Shown here in pieces: positions 52,339 through 60,437 of a DNA stretch of 64,000 bases. This stretch comes from Mycobacterium sp. D16Q14 (GTDB lineage: Bacteria > Actinomycetota > Actinomycetes > Mycobacteriales > Mycobacteriaceae), in the NCBI GenBank assembly GCA_002013415.1, contig MAEX01000023.1:23561-87560 (forward strand), in the 5' to 3' direction. The notes beneath the pieces were generated by a model. The model saw only the letters and a list, made by a program, of their open reading frames with translations, did no database searches and was not told where the DNA came from. Positions within the stretch are counted from its first letter, which is position 1. Every line of letters starts with the position of its first letter. The position numbers and the translations under genes are program-made.

Positions 52339-52849
52339 TCGGGTGCCCGCTACGGAGGGGCGCGATTGTGACCTTCGCCACAAAAGTGGCGAGGCGGGAA
52401 CAAGTGCCAGCAATGCGGATATCGAGCGGATCTTTGGTCAAGCCGAGCCGTCTCTGGGCCCAGATGAACGCGATGTGAACGATTCGCGCGGCCTGCATGA
52501 AAGTGATCAGTGGTTGCGCGACAACGTTCCGCCCCATCACGGCTAAGGAATTCCCGCATATCGAACGCGTAAATCCGGCAGGTCGCCAAGCCTGGGTACC
52601 CGTTCGGGGTGTCGGTTCCCTGGCGGTGCCCGAATGTTTCCCAGCAAATCGCTCGTTCACCCAATTGTTAACCCGGTGATGTCTTGGGTTTGGCTAACTT
52701 CCGGTTCACAGGCGTGCCCGAGGTCGGGTGAGCCGACTTCGACCAGAACGAGTGTTCAGATTGCCGCGCCGTCACCGTGCCGATATCGTCCTTCTGTCCG
52801 TCGCTTAGGAAATTCTCATGTTCGCCATGAGGGGACTGTTAGGAACAGA
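52339..52849. other. 511-bp non-coding region upstream of the first porin gene
   Basis: A hairpin TCGCCAC-AAAA-GTGGCGA at 52375-52392 lies 36 bp after moaB2 and may end its transcript. The rest has no frame with conserved features. Long upstream regions are also known for MspA-type porin genes, so it probably contains the porin promoter and a leader. I could not place a convincing -10/-35 pair. Confidence 0.55.
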
Positions 52850-53521
52850 ATGAATCTGTTGAGCAAGGTATCGGGCTGGGCCCGCCACGGTCTGTTGGCG
52901 GTTGGCGCCCTAGTCATGACTCTGGTTGCTCTCTTTGCGACGGCGGCGACGGCGCATGCCGGTTTGGATGATGAGCTGACCCTGGTTGATGGCAAGGGGC
53001 GGACGCTGCGGATCCAGCAGTGGGACACCTTTTTGAATGGTGTGTTCCCGTTGGACCGCAACCGACTGACCCGTGAGTGGTTCCATTCGGGCCGCGCTGC
53101 GTACGAGGTGACCGGTCCGGGCGCCGATGCGTTCGAGGGAACCCTGGAGTTGGGTTATCAGGTGGGTTACCCCTGGTCGCTGGGTGTGGGGCTGAACTTC
53201 AACTACACGACGCCGAATACCTCGATTCTTTACGGTATTCCGAATGCCTTTGGTGGCACCCCGGAAGCCTCGTATGTGCAGACCACCAACCTGCTGCCCT
53301 CTGCCGGTATCAATGTTGACCTGGGTAACGGCCCGGGCATCCAGGAAGTCGCGACGTTCTCGGTGGCGATCGCGGGCCCCAAGGGTGCGGTCGCGGTCAG
53401 TAACGCTCACGGCACCGTGACCGGCGCCGCCGGTGGTGTGCTGCTACGCCCGTACGCACGACTGATCAGCTCGGCCGGTGACAGCGTCACCACCTACGGC
53501 GAAACCTGGGACATGAAATAG
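52850..53521 (+). CDS. MspA family porin, copy 1
   Basis: An outer-membrane (mycomembrane) channel subunit of 223 residues. A signal peptide (about 1-36, ending TAHA) precedes the mature sequence starting GLDDELTLVDGKGRTL. The porin signatures QQWDTFLNGVFPLDRNRLTREW and ADAFEGTLELGYQVGYPWSLG, and the C-terminal VSNAHGTVTGAAGGVLLRP block, match MspA. The octameric pore admits small hydrophilic solutes and drugs. The constriction loop reads YTTPNTSILYGIPNAF, without the two Asp (positions 90/91) of MspA. ATG 52850 follows AGGA. Its mature part is almost identical to copy 2. Confidence 0.96.
   Translation: MNLLSKVSGWARHGLLAVGALVMTLVALFATAATAHAGLDDELTLVDGKGRTLRIQQWDTFLNGVFPLDRNRLTREWFHSGRAAYEVTGPGADAFEGTLELGYQVGYPWSLGVGLNFNYTTPNTSILYGIPNAFGGTPEASYVQTTNLLPSAGINVDLGNGPGIQEVATFSVAIAGPKGAVAVSNAHGTVTGAAGGVLLRPYARLISSAGDSVTTYGETWDMK
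52942..53521 (+). repeat. Long direct repeat, left copy (porin mature region)
   Basis: From 52942 to the stop this copy matches 54588-55167 base for base at a constant offset of 1646 bp, except C53014 versus T54660. The identity stops one base after the stop codon and within the signal peptide codons. This is the mark of recent gene conversion or duplication. Confidence 0.92.
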
Positions 53522-53632
53522 CGGATCTTCGCTGACATCTGGGCAACAATCGTCTCCACATAAGGGTTTCTCCTGCTAGATTGATGGCCTCACGTAGATC
53601 GAGGCGTCATCGCGCGGCCAAGGGAAACTTTT

Positions 53633-54252
53633 ATGCGACATAGCGTCACTGCTCGCTCGAGTGCTTAGCTACGGCACTCATTCTCTGTGCGATGGCATTC
53701 GCCATCATGGGGACGGCGCATGCGGGTTTGGATGATGAGCTGACGCTGGTTAATGGCAAGGGACGGACGCTGCGGGATTCGGCAGTGGGACACCTTCTTG
53801 AATGGTGTGTTCCCGTTGGACCGCAACCGCCTGACCCGTGAGTGGTTCCATTCGGCCCGTGCGGTTACGAGGTGACGCGTCGGGGGGGCTGACACATTTG
53901 AGGGAACCCTGGAGTTGGGTTATCAGGTGGGCTATCCGTGGTCCTTGGGAGCGGGGCTGAGCTTCAACTAGACGCCGCCGAGTTCCTCGGTGCTGTGCCG
54001 ACATACCAATGCCTTCGGGGGAAGTCCCGAGGCCTCGTATGTGCCTGCTGCCGTCGGCCGGTATCAACGTTGACCTGGGCAATGGCCCCGGTGTCCACGA
54101 GATGGCGACGTTTTCGGTTGCGGTGGCCGGCGCTAAGGGTGCGGTCGAGGTGTCCCATGCGCACGGGGTGGCCGGTGGGGTGCCGTTGGGTCCTTTTGCA
54201 TGCTTGACAACCAGTGCGGGAGACGGTGTCACCACGTTGGGATATGCGGTAG
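53633..54252 (+). pseudogene. MspA family porin, degenerate third copy
   Basis: A porin gene remnant lies between the two intact copies. From ATG 53633 it meets a TAG after about ten codons. The sequence then shows recognisable porin blocks in changing frames: GLDDELTLV (about 53724), FPLDRNRLTREW (about 53815), ELGYQVGYPWSLG (about 53910), a TAG in SFN*, then DLGNGPG (about 54070). Several indels and two or more internal stops exclude a functional protein. It is clearly more diverged (about 80-85% by eye) from the two intact copies than they are from each other. Confidence 0.92.
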
Positions 54253-54495
54253 TCGCCATTACTGAATGGGCGAGCCGACGTCGGACACCGCACAGTATTG
54301 GACGCGATGCACAGTAAATGGCCTCGCGCAACAAAAGGAGCTGTGTATCTGCTGTGAGTTAGCCTCCCAGAAACATTCGGGAAACTCAGAGAGATGATTT
54401 GGCCGTTACGTTTGGCCCGCCTGAGCAACAATGTGGTCCTGGCGAAGTAGGCGTTTGCCGCGGCGTACATCCGCCCTGAGAATTGAGGGAACTAA

Positions 54496-55167
54496 ATGAG
54501 AACAGTTGGCATCTGGCAGGTCATGCACAACACCCTCATGCGATTGATACTCGTCGTCGCCGGTGTGGTTGGCCTGGCGGTCATCGGGGCGGCGACGGCG
54601 CATGCCGGTTTGGATGATGAGCTGACCCTGGTTGATGGCAAGGGGCGGACGCTGCGGATTCAGCAGTGGGACACCTTTTTGAATGGTGTGTTCCCGTTGG
54701 ACCGCAACCGACTGACCCGTGAGTGGTTCCATTCGGGCCGCGCTGCGTACGAGGTGACCGGTCCGGGCGCCGATGCGTTCGAGGGAACCCTGGAGTTGGG
54801 TTATCAGGTGGGTTACCCCTGGTCGCTGGGTGTGGGGCTGAACTTCAACTACACGACGCCGAATACCTCGATTCTTTACGGTATTCCGAATGCCTTTGGT
54901 GGCACCCCGGAAGCCTCGTATGTGCAGACCACCAACCTGCTGCCCTCTGCCGGTATCAATGTTGACCTGGGTAACGGCCCGGGCATCCAGGAAGTCGCGA
55001 CGTTCTCGGTGGCGATCGCGGGCCCCAAGGGTGCGGTCGCGGTCAGTAACGCTCACGGCACCGTGACCGGCGCCGCCGGTGGTGTGCTGCTACGCCCGTA
55101 CGCACGACTGATCAGCTCGGCCGGTGACAGCGTCACCACCTACGGCGAAACCTGGGACATGAAATAG
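54496..55167 (+). CDS. MspA family porin, copy 2
   Basis: A 223-residue porin whose mature sequence is identical to copy 1; only the signal peptide differs (MRTVGIWQVMHNTLMRLILV..., ending TAHA). GAGGGAACTAA stands before ATG 54496. As expression and export depend on the differing upstream and signal sequences, the two genes give the same pore under possibly different control. M. abscessus is known to carry tandem MspA-type genes of this kind (MAB_1080/MAB_1081, from memory). Confidence 0.96.
   Translation: MRTVGIWQVMHNTLMRLILVVAGVVGLAVIGAATAHAGLDDELTLVDGKGRTLRIQQWDTFLNGVFPLDRNRLTREWFHSGRAAYEVTGPGADAFEGTLELGYQVGYPWSLGVGLNFNYTTPNTSILYGIPNAFGGTPEASYVQTTNLLPSAGINVDLGNGPGIQEVATFSVAIAGPKGAVAVSNAHGTVTGAAGGVLLRPYARLISSAGDSVTTYGETWDMK
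54588..55167 (+). repeat. Long direct repeat, right copy (porin mature region)
   Basis: This partner of the repeat at 52942-53521 is about 580 bp and has one substitution. Recombination between the two would delete one porin gene together with the pseudogene (1646 bp) and leave a single fused, intact copy. Confidence 0.92.
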
Positions 55168-55194
55168 CCGTCCCGGCGGGGCCGGGCAGAAGGG

Positions 55195-55590
55195 CTAGGA
55201 CGCCTTCTTCTGCTCGGCCAGCAGGTCGCGAATCTCGACGAGCAGCTCCGCTTCGGTTGCCGCCGCCGGGTCCTCACCGGACTTGGCCAGGCGACTCTTG
55301 AGCGTGTTGTACGGCAGAACGACCAGGAAGTAGACGACCGCCGCGATTAGGATGAAGTTGATGGTGGCGGTGATCAAGACATTGAAGTCCAGATACTGTC
55401 CGCCGCCGATGCTGACTCTGAGCGCAGGGTGATCCGAATTGGGACCGGTGCCAATCCGATTGATCAACGGCTGAATGATGGCGTCGCTGAACTTGGTGAC
55501 CACCGCGGTGAAGGCCGCACCGATGACCACTGCGACCGCGAGGTCAATGACGTTGCCGCGCAGCAAGAAATCTCTGAATCCTTTGAGCAT
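55195..55590 (-). CDS. mscL: Large-conductance mechanosensitive channel MscL
   Basis: A 131-residue inner-membrane channel that opens under extreme turgor. It begins MLKGFRDFLLRGNVIDLAVAVVIGAAFTAVV (helix N and TM1), has a periplasmic loop (about 45-68), TM2 (FNVLITATINFILIAAVVYFLVV) and a charged C-terminal bundle helix. Length and sequence match mycobacterial MscL. ATG 55590; it is separated by 9 bp from the upstream SAF gene on the same strand, so cotranscription is likely. Confidence 0.97.
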   Translation of the reverse strand: MLKGFRDFLLRGNVIDLAVAVVIGAAFTAVVTKFSDAIIQPLINRIGTGPNSDHPALRVSIGGGQYLDFNVLITATINFILIAAVVYFLVVLPYNTLKSRLAKSGEDPAAATEAELLVEIRDLLAEQKKAS

Positions 55591-55599
55591 GGTCTGACA

Positions 55600-56274
55600 C
55601 TAACGCAAGGTCAGCGTTACCGCCTGCACTAACGCGATTGCGGCGACACGATTTGCCTGCTGTGGCGGCAATGCGACCATTACCACCCGCTGCGTCCCAA
55701 CGCCTTTGGTGGCGGGTTTCGGCGACACCAAGACGACCACGGCGCCGGTAGCCAGCACCGCGGGCTCGGGTGGTGTGGCGTCTGGCGCACCCGGTCCGTG
55801 GTCGGCCACGGTGAGGATGTCGACGATATCTCCGGTGCGGATCATGTCGAGGGTCGCGGCGTCGCCTAGTGGTACCGGGACGATGCGCGCGTCCCTGCCG
55901 GCTGCTGACTCGGCTAACCGTGGGCCCAACACCCGTAGATCGGTCAGCATTTCTCCGCGACGAACCGGCCCGGCCACCGTCGCTCCCACGACAGTTTCCG
56001 TCATGGTGCTTGCGCCGTCGGGAAGAATTGTCGTGGAACGTTTTTCCAGTCGGACATCGTCGCCGGTCAGGATCGTGCCAGGCGGGAGGTCATGGACAGC
56101 TATCACCACGTCGGTGCGATCGTTGGCAGGGTCTGGGCGGAATGCCAAGACCGCCGCGAACAGAACCAAGGTCGCCGCGGTCAGCCGCCGGGCCAGTGCC
56201 GTTCGTGCCCAATCAGGGCGAAGCGCTGTCGATACGCGCTGCAGCACAGTGGGATCGAGGGGCGAACGAGCCAT
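55600..56274 (-). CDS. SAF-domain membrane protein (CpaB-like)
   Basis: A 224-residue protein with a basic N-terminus, one membrane helix (about 31-46), and an SAF/CpaB-type domain (VVIAVHDLPPGTILTGDDVRLEKR, then GETVxGATVAGPVRRGEML pattern). CpaB proteins act in Flp pilus assembly, but no pilus genes are near, so the mycobacterial members likely have another envelope role. It corresponds in place to Rv0990c-like proteins in my recollection. Function is not assigned. Confidence 0.82.
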   Translation of the reverse strand: MARSPLDPTVLQRVSTALRPDWARTALARRLTAATLVLFAAVLAFRPDPANDRTDVVIAVHDLPPGTILTGDDVRLEKRSTTILPDGASTMTETVVGATVAGPVRRGEMLTDLRVLGPRLAESAAGRDARIVPVPLGDAATLDMIRTGDIVDILTVADHGPGAPDATPPEPAVLATGAVVVLVSPKPATKGVGTQRVVMVALPPQQANRVAAIALVQAVTLTLR

Positions 56275-56337
56275 GCCTCACGCTAGGACGACACGTGTCC
56301 TCGCGTCAGCAGGCAATGCGCCGCTGTGGATAACTCG

Positions 56338-56664
56338 TCAGCTGGCGGCGGCGGACGCGGTGGCGGTGGACGTCGAGCCGGAGGAGCTCGATGTCGACGA
56401 CGAGCTGCTTGCCGAGGTCTCGGACGACGAGGACTTGGATTCACTCTTGGCGCCGGAATCACTCTTCGCGGCGGCGTCCACGCTGCCCGAGCGGCTGTCG
56501 GTGCGGTAGAAGCCGCTGCCCTTGAACACGATGCCCACCGAGTTGAACAGCTTGCGCAGCCTGCCCGAGCACTTTTGGCACACGGTCAGCGCATCGTCAG
56601 TGAACGCCTGGACGATGTCGAACTTGTCGCCACAGTCGGCACATGCGTAGGAATAGGTGGGCAT
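56338..56664 (-). CDS. ruc: FmdB-type zinc ribbon protein, Ruc-like redox-regulated chaperone
   Basis: A 108-residue protein. The N-terminal zinc ribbon has two CxxC pairs (YACADCGDKF and VCQKCSGRLRKLF). The C-terminal half is a disordered Ser/Ala/Thr-rich tail. M. tuberculosis Rv0991c (Ruc) has this organisation and becomes an active chaperone when its zinc cysteines are oxidised (established). ATG 56664 is preceded by GGAGG; the upstream frame is ignored. It lies beside the 5-formyl-THF cyclo-ligase gene as in M. tuberculosis. Confidence 0.9.
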   Translation of the reverse strand: MPTYSYACADCGDKFDIVQAFTDDALTVCQKCSGRLRKLFNSVGIVFKGSGFYRTDSRSGSVDAAAKSDSGAKSESKSSSSETSASSSSSTSSSSGSTSTATASAAAS

Positions 56665-56754
56665 GAGGGGTCCTCCAGGAACTGACAAACCATGAAACGC
56701 CATTGGCACTCTACCGTTTGGAGTGCCAGGTCCGCCACTGAGCGACCTGGGGAT

Positions 56755-57297
56755 TCAGCCGAGTGTGACGAATCCGTCGGCGGTCAGCGCGTGAGTCACC
56801 GGCACATCGTGCGGGCCTGCCGGAATGTCGTCGAGCACCTCGCCGGTGTACAGCGGCGAGACCAGGGCTATCGAGGGCGCGGCGAACCCCAAGGATCGGT
56901 CGTAGTACCCAGCACCGCGGCCCAGCCGGTTGCCCCGCTTGTCCACCGCAAGTGCCGGGATCAACACCAGCTCGGCGTCGGCAAGGGCGGCCGGACCGAA
57001 CAGCGGCGGGGCCGGTTCTCGCAGACCGAAGGGGGCGTCCACGAGTTCTCCCGGTCGGTACTGGCCCCAGGTCAGCGCCATCGGCGTGCCGGTCCCGTCG
57101 TTGCGCGCGACCGGCAGCAAAACCTGTACACCGCGGGTTGTCAGGACATCGAGCATCTTCATCGACCCGGGCTCGGATCCCACCGGCACATAGGCGGCCA
57201 CCACCGAAAGCCCCGAGGCCGCCGTCACGACATGCGCGGTGAGCGCGTCGTTCTGTATTTCGCGGTCGGCACGCGACATCGCCCGTCGTGCCTGCAC
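56755..57297 (-). CDS. 5-formyltetrahydrofolate cyclo-ligase
   Basis: This enzyme converts 5-formyl-THF to 5,10-methenyl-THF with ATP. The readable 180-residue frame contains AAYVPVGSEPG, LIPALAVDKRGNRLGRGAGYYDR (the family signature) and the DVPVTHAL end. The frame from GTG 57297 begins inside the first helix: the upstream in-frame codons LRQQI look like the true N-terminal helix, but no ATG, GTG or TTG is found in frame before it. The real start may use a rare codon, or a base error is present upstream. Confidence 0.88.
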   Translation of the reverse strand: MQARRAMSRADREIQNDALTAHVVTAASGLSVVAAYVPVGSEPGSMKMLDVLTTRGVQVLLPVARNDGTGTPMALTWGQYRPGELVDAPFGLREPAPPLFGPAALADAELVLIPALAVDKRGNRLGRGAGYYDRSLGFAAPSIALVSPLYTGEVLDDIPAGPHDVPVTHALTADGFVTLG

Positions 57298-57407
57298 AAT
57301 CTGTTGCCGCAGGACGTTCTTGATGTTCTCTGGGGTGCTCTGGGGGTCGCCGATTCCGTGACCGTACCGCCTTACCCGCGCAATCCCGTGGTCAGTGGTT
57401 AGGGTGA

Positions 57408-58343
57408 GTGGCTATGACGGCCCCTGACGTGTCCATCCCGCGCACCGCCGTGGTGCCCGCTGCAGGTCTGGGCACCCGGTTCTTACCGGCCACCAAGACC
57501 GTGCCCAAGGAACTACTGCCGGTGGTCGACACCCCGGGAATCGAGCTGGTGGCCGAGGAGGCCGCCGAGGCCGGCGCCGAACGTCTGGTGATCGTCACGT
57601 CGGAGGGCAAGGACGGCGTCGTCGCGCATTTCGTTGAGGATTTGGTGCTTGAGGGCACGCTCGAGGACCGCGGGAAGCACGCGATGCTCGAGAAGGTGCG
57701 CCGAGCGCCCGGCCTGATCAAGGTGCAATCGGTGGTTCAGGCCGAGCCGCTTGGACTCGGCCACGCCGTGGGCTGTGTGGAGCCGGTTCTTGACGACGAC
57801 GAGGACGCCATCGCGGTGCTGCTGCCCGATGACTTGGTGTGGCCGCGTGGAGTGTTGGTGACGATGGCCAAGGTCCGGGCCAAGCGTGGCGGCTCGGTGC
57901 TCTGCGCCATCGAGGTGCCGCCCGAGGAGATCAGTTCCTACGGCGCGTTTGACGTCGAGATTGTTCCCGATGCCGCCAATCCAAATGTGTTGCGCGTCAA
58001 GGGGATGGTGGAGAAGCCGAAGGTCGAGGATGCCCCGTCGAACTACGCGGCGGCCGGGCGCTACCTGCTGGATCGGGTGATTTTCGATGCGCTCAAACGG
58101 ATCCCGCGGGGTGCGGGTGGCGAGCTACAGCTCACCGATGCCATCGCGCTGTTGATCGATGAGGGACATCCGGTGCATGTCGTTGTGCACCGCGGATCCC
58201 GACACGACCTGGGAAATCCCGGCGGCTATCTCAAGGCTGCTGTTGACTTTGCGTTGGACCGCGACGATTACGGTCCGGGCTTGCGGAAGTGGCTGGTCGA
58301 ACGGCTGGGTCTGGGACCGACCACGCTGCCGGATTCGGAGTAA
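57408..58343 (+). CDS. galU: UTP-glucose-1-phosphate uridylyltransferase GalU
   Basis: GalU makes UDP-glucose for trehalose, arabinogalactan and glycolipids. The 311-residue protein has the nucleotidyltransferase motif VVPAAGLGTRFLPATKTVPKELLPV, VQAEPLGLGHAVGC, LLPDDL and the PRGAGGELQLTDAI segment. GTG 57408 or ATG 57414 can start. It is divergent from the cyclo-ligase gene and is followed 11 bp later by moeA, forming the conserved galU-moeA-rimJ order. Confidence 0.96.
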   Translation: MAMTAPDVSIPRTAVVPAAGLGTRFLPATKTVPKELLPVVDTPGIELVAEEAAEAGAERLVIVTSEGKDGVVAHFVEDLVLEGTLEDRGKHAMLEKVRRAPGLIKVQSVVQAEPLGLGHAVGCVEPVLDDDEDAIAVLLPDDLVWPRGVLVTMAKVRAKRGGSVLCAIEVPPEEISSYGAFDVEIVPDAANPNVLRVKGMVEKPKVEDAPSNYAAAGRYLLDRVIFDALKRIPRGAGGELQLTDAIALLIDEGHPVHVVVHRGSRHDLGNPGGYLKAAVDFALDRDDYGPGLRKWLVERLGLGPTTLPDSE

Positions 58344-58354
58344 GAAAGGCGCCA

Positions 58355-59659
58355 GTGCGTTCGGTCGAGGAGCAGCAGGCCAAAGTGACGGCGGCTGCGG
58401 TCGCGCCGCGCCCGGTTCGGGTGGCGATCGCCGAGGCCCAGGGTTTGTTGTGCGCCGAGGAAGTGGTGACCGTTCGGCCATTGCCCGGATTCGACCAGGC
58501 GGCCATCGACGGATATGCCGTGCGCAGCGTCGATGTGCAGGCCGCCGGTGGCGTGGTGCGCGTGATCAGCCCGGGTGAGGGTGGCCCGGACGAGGAAGGC
58601 GACGTCGAGGAATCCAGCGGCGAGATCGGAACGGTCGAGCTACCCGTCGTCGGCACGGTGCGGGTGGGGGAGCGCACGCCCACCCGGCTGCAACCCCGTC
58701 AGGCGGTACGCGTGCAGACTGGTGCGCCGATGCCGACCTTGGCGGATGCGGTGCTGCCGTTGCGCTGGTCCGAGGGCGGCGAGTCGCGAGTCAAGGTGCT
58801 GCGCGCAGTGCGTTCGGGTGACTACGTGCGGCGCACCGGTGATGATGTGCAACCCGGTGATGTCGCCGTGCGTGCGGGCACGATCATCGGCGCGGCCCAG
58901 GTGGGGCTGCTGGCCGCGGTGGGACGTGATCGCGTGCTGGTGCATCCGAGACCTCGGCTGTCGGTGATCAGTGTGGGTGGCGAGTTAGTCGACGTGGACC
59001 GCACGCCGGGGAACGGTCAGGTGTACGACGTCAACTCCTATGCGTTGGCGGCTGCGGCCCGCGATGCGGGCGCCGATGTGAACCGGGTGGGCATTGTCAG
59101 CGCGGACCCCGCCGCGTTTCGTGAAGTGCTCGAGGGTCAGCTGAACCGGGCAGAGGTTGTCGTGGTCTCCGGGGCTGTCGGCGGTGCCGCTGCCGAGGGG
59201 ATTCGCGAGGCGCTCTTGGCGCTGGGCGATATGGAGGTGGGGCGCGTCGCCATGCATCCGGGTTCGGTGCAGGGCTTCGGTCAGCTGGGCCGCGATGCGG
59301 TGCCCACCTTCCTGCTGCCTGCGAACCCGGTCGGTGCTCTGGTGGTCTTCGAGGTGATGGTGCGGCCGCTGATCCGGTTGGCGCTGGGGCGCCGGCACGC
59401 GCAGCGCCGAATTGTGCGGGCGCGCACCGTGTCTCCTATTACCTCTATCGCTGGCCGCAAGGGTTTTCTGCGTGGTCAGCTGATGCGTGACCAGGACACC
59501 GGCGAGTATCTGGTGCAGATTCTGGGAGCGCCGGGCGCGTCCTCGCACCTTCTCGCGACGCTCGCGGAGGCGAATTGCCTCGTGATCGTGCCCGCCGAAG
59601 TGGAACAGGTTCGTACCGGGGAGATCGTCGAGGTCGCGTTCCTGGCACAGCGCGGATGA
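58355..59659 (+). CDS. MoeA/gephyrin-like protein (MoeA1, Glp-type)
   Basis: A 434-residue MoeA-fold protein. RSVEEQQAKV at the N-terminus, GFDQAAIDGYAVR, QTGAPMPTLADAVLP and GQVYDVNSYALAAA, VVVSGAVGG are MoeA/gephyrin motifs, although VSGAVGG departs from the catalytic SGGVS/G pattern. In actinobacteria a MoeA paralogue named Glp binds FtsZ and the membrane receptor GlpR. The glpR gene follows within 2 kb, so the cell-division role is likelier than molybdenum insertion. GTG 58355 has AGAAAGG upstream. Confidence 0.88.
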   Translation: MRSVEEQQAKVTAAAVAPRPVRVAIAEAQGLLCAEEVVTVRPLPGFDQAAIDGYAVRSVDVQAAGGVVRVISPGEGGPDEEGDVEESSGEIGTVELPVVGTVRVGERTPTRLQPRQAVRVQTGAPMPTLADAVLPLRWSEGGESRVKVLRAVRSGDYVRRTGDDVQPGDVAVRAGTIIGAAQVGLLAAVGRDRVLVHPRPRLSVISVGGELVDVDRTPGNGQVYDVNSYALAAAARDAGADVNRVGIVSADPAAFREVLEGQLNRAEVVVVSGAVGGAAAEGIREALLALGDMEVGRVAMHPGSVQGFGQLGRDAVPTFLLPANPVGALVVFEVMVRPLIRLALGRRHAQRRIVRARTVSPITSIAGRKGFLRGQLMRDQDTGEYLVQILGAPGASSHLLATLAEANCLVIVPAEVEQVRTGEIVEVAFLAQRG

Positions 59660-59687
59660 GCGTCTGGAGCGAAGACCAGGAGCCCGC

Positions 59688-60341
59688 ATGAGCGTCTGGC
59701 GTCAAGAGAGTGCGCACCCCGGCTGGCCGATGCCGCTCGGAAAACTGCGTGTGCCCGCGGGTGTCGTGTCGGTGCGGCCCATCCGGTTGCGCGATGGGAT
59801 GGCGTGGAGCCGGGCTCGGCTGGCCGACCAGACCCATCTGCAACCGTGGGAGCCGTCCTCGGAGGTCGATTGGATGGCGCGCCACGGTGTGTCGTCGTGG
59901 CCCGCGCTGTGTTCGGGTCTGCGGGCCGAGGCCCGCAAGGGGCGGATGATTCCGTGCGCGATCGAGCTGAACGGGAATTTCGTCGGGCAGCTGACGATCG
60001 GCAACATCGCGCACGGCGCGCTGCGTTCGGCGTGGATCGGGTACTGGGTGGTCAGCACGGTGACCCGGCAAGGGGTGGCGACCGCGGCACTCGCGCTGGG
60101 GCTCGATCACTGTTTCGGGCCCGTCACCCTGCACCGGGTGGAGGCAACGGTGCGGCCGGAGAACGGGGCCAGCCGTGCGGTGTTGTCGAAGGTCGGCTTT
60201 CGTGAGGAGGGGCTTCTCAGGCGGTACCTCGACGTTGACGGCGCCTGGCGTGATCACCTCTTGGTGGCGATGACGGTCGAAGAGGTGCGAGGTTCGGTGG
60301 CCGCGATGCTGGTGCGTTCCGGAAACGCCGCCTGGGTCTGA
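59688..60341 (+). CDS. rimJ: GNAT acetyltransferase RimJ-like
   Basis: A 217-residue N-acetyltransferase of the RimJ/RimL type that acetylates N-termini of ribosomal or other proteins. Its motif A equivalent is VVSTVTRQGVATAALALGLDHCF with the acetyl-CoA loop, followed by LHRVEATVRPENGASRAVLSKVGFREEGLLRRYL. ATG 59688 follows a GGAG. It corresponds to Rv0995. The start region repeats the sequence ATGAGCGTCTGG found 31 bp earlier at the moeA stop. Confidence 0.93.
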   Translation: MSVWRQESAHPGWPMPLGKLRVPAGVVSVRPIRLRDGMAWSRARLADQTHLQPWEPSSEVDWMARHGVSSWPALCSGLRAEARKGRMIPCAIELNGNFVGQLTIGNIAHGALRSAWIGYWVVSTVTRQGVATAALALGLDHCFGPVTLHRVEATVRPENGASRAVLSKVGFREEGLLRRYLDVDGAWRDHLLVAMTVEEVRGSVAAMLVRSGNAAWV

Positions 60342-60377
60342 GCGCGTTCTGTCTCTCTCGCTCCTCCCGTATCTCCC

Positions 60378-60437
60378 CGCGAGTCTGCGTCTCACGACGC
60401 TTTCGGGGGGAAAACCGTCGTGAGACGCAGACTCGCG
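60378..60437. repeat. Dispersed palindromic repeat, copy B
   Basis: CGCGAGTCTGCGTCTCACGACG (two halves, 60378-60399) pairs perfectly with 60416-60437 around a 16-bp centre: a 22-bp stem. It shares the core of copies A and C. It holds the stop codon and the last 16 codons of the DUF559 gene. Confidence 0.9.

Noticed and set aside
52343..52546. 67-codon frame between moaB2 and the first porin
   Set aside because: It has no ribosome-binding site and overlaps the hairpin after moaB2.
58355..59659. Gene as a standard molybdopterin molybdotransferase MoeA
   Set aside because: The glpR linkage and changed loop make a Glp role at least as likely, so no moeA symbol was given.
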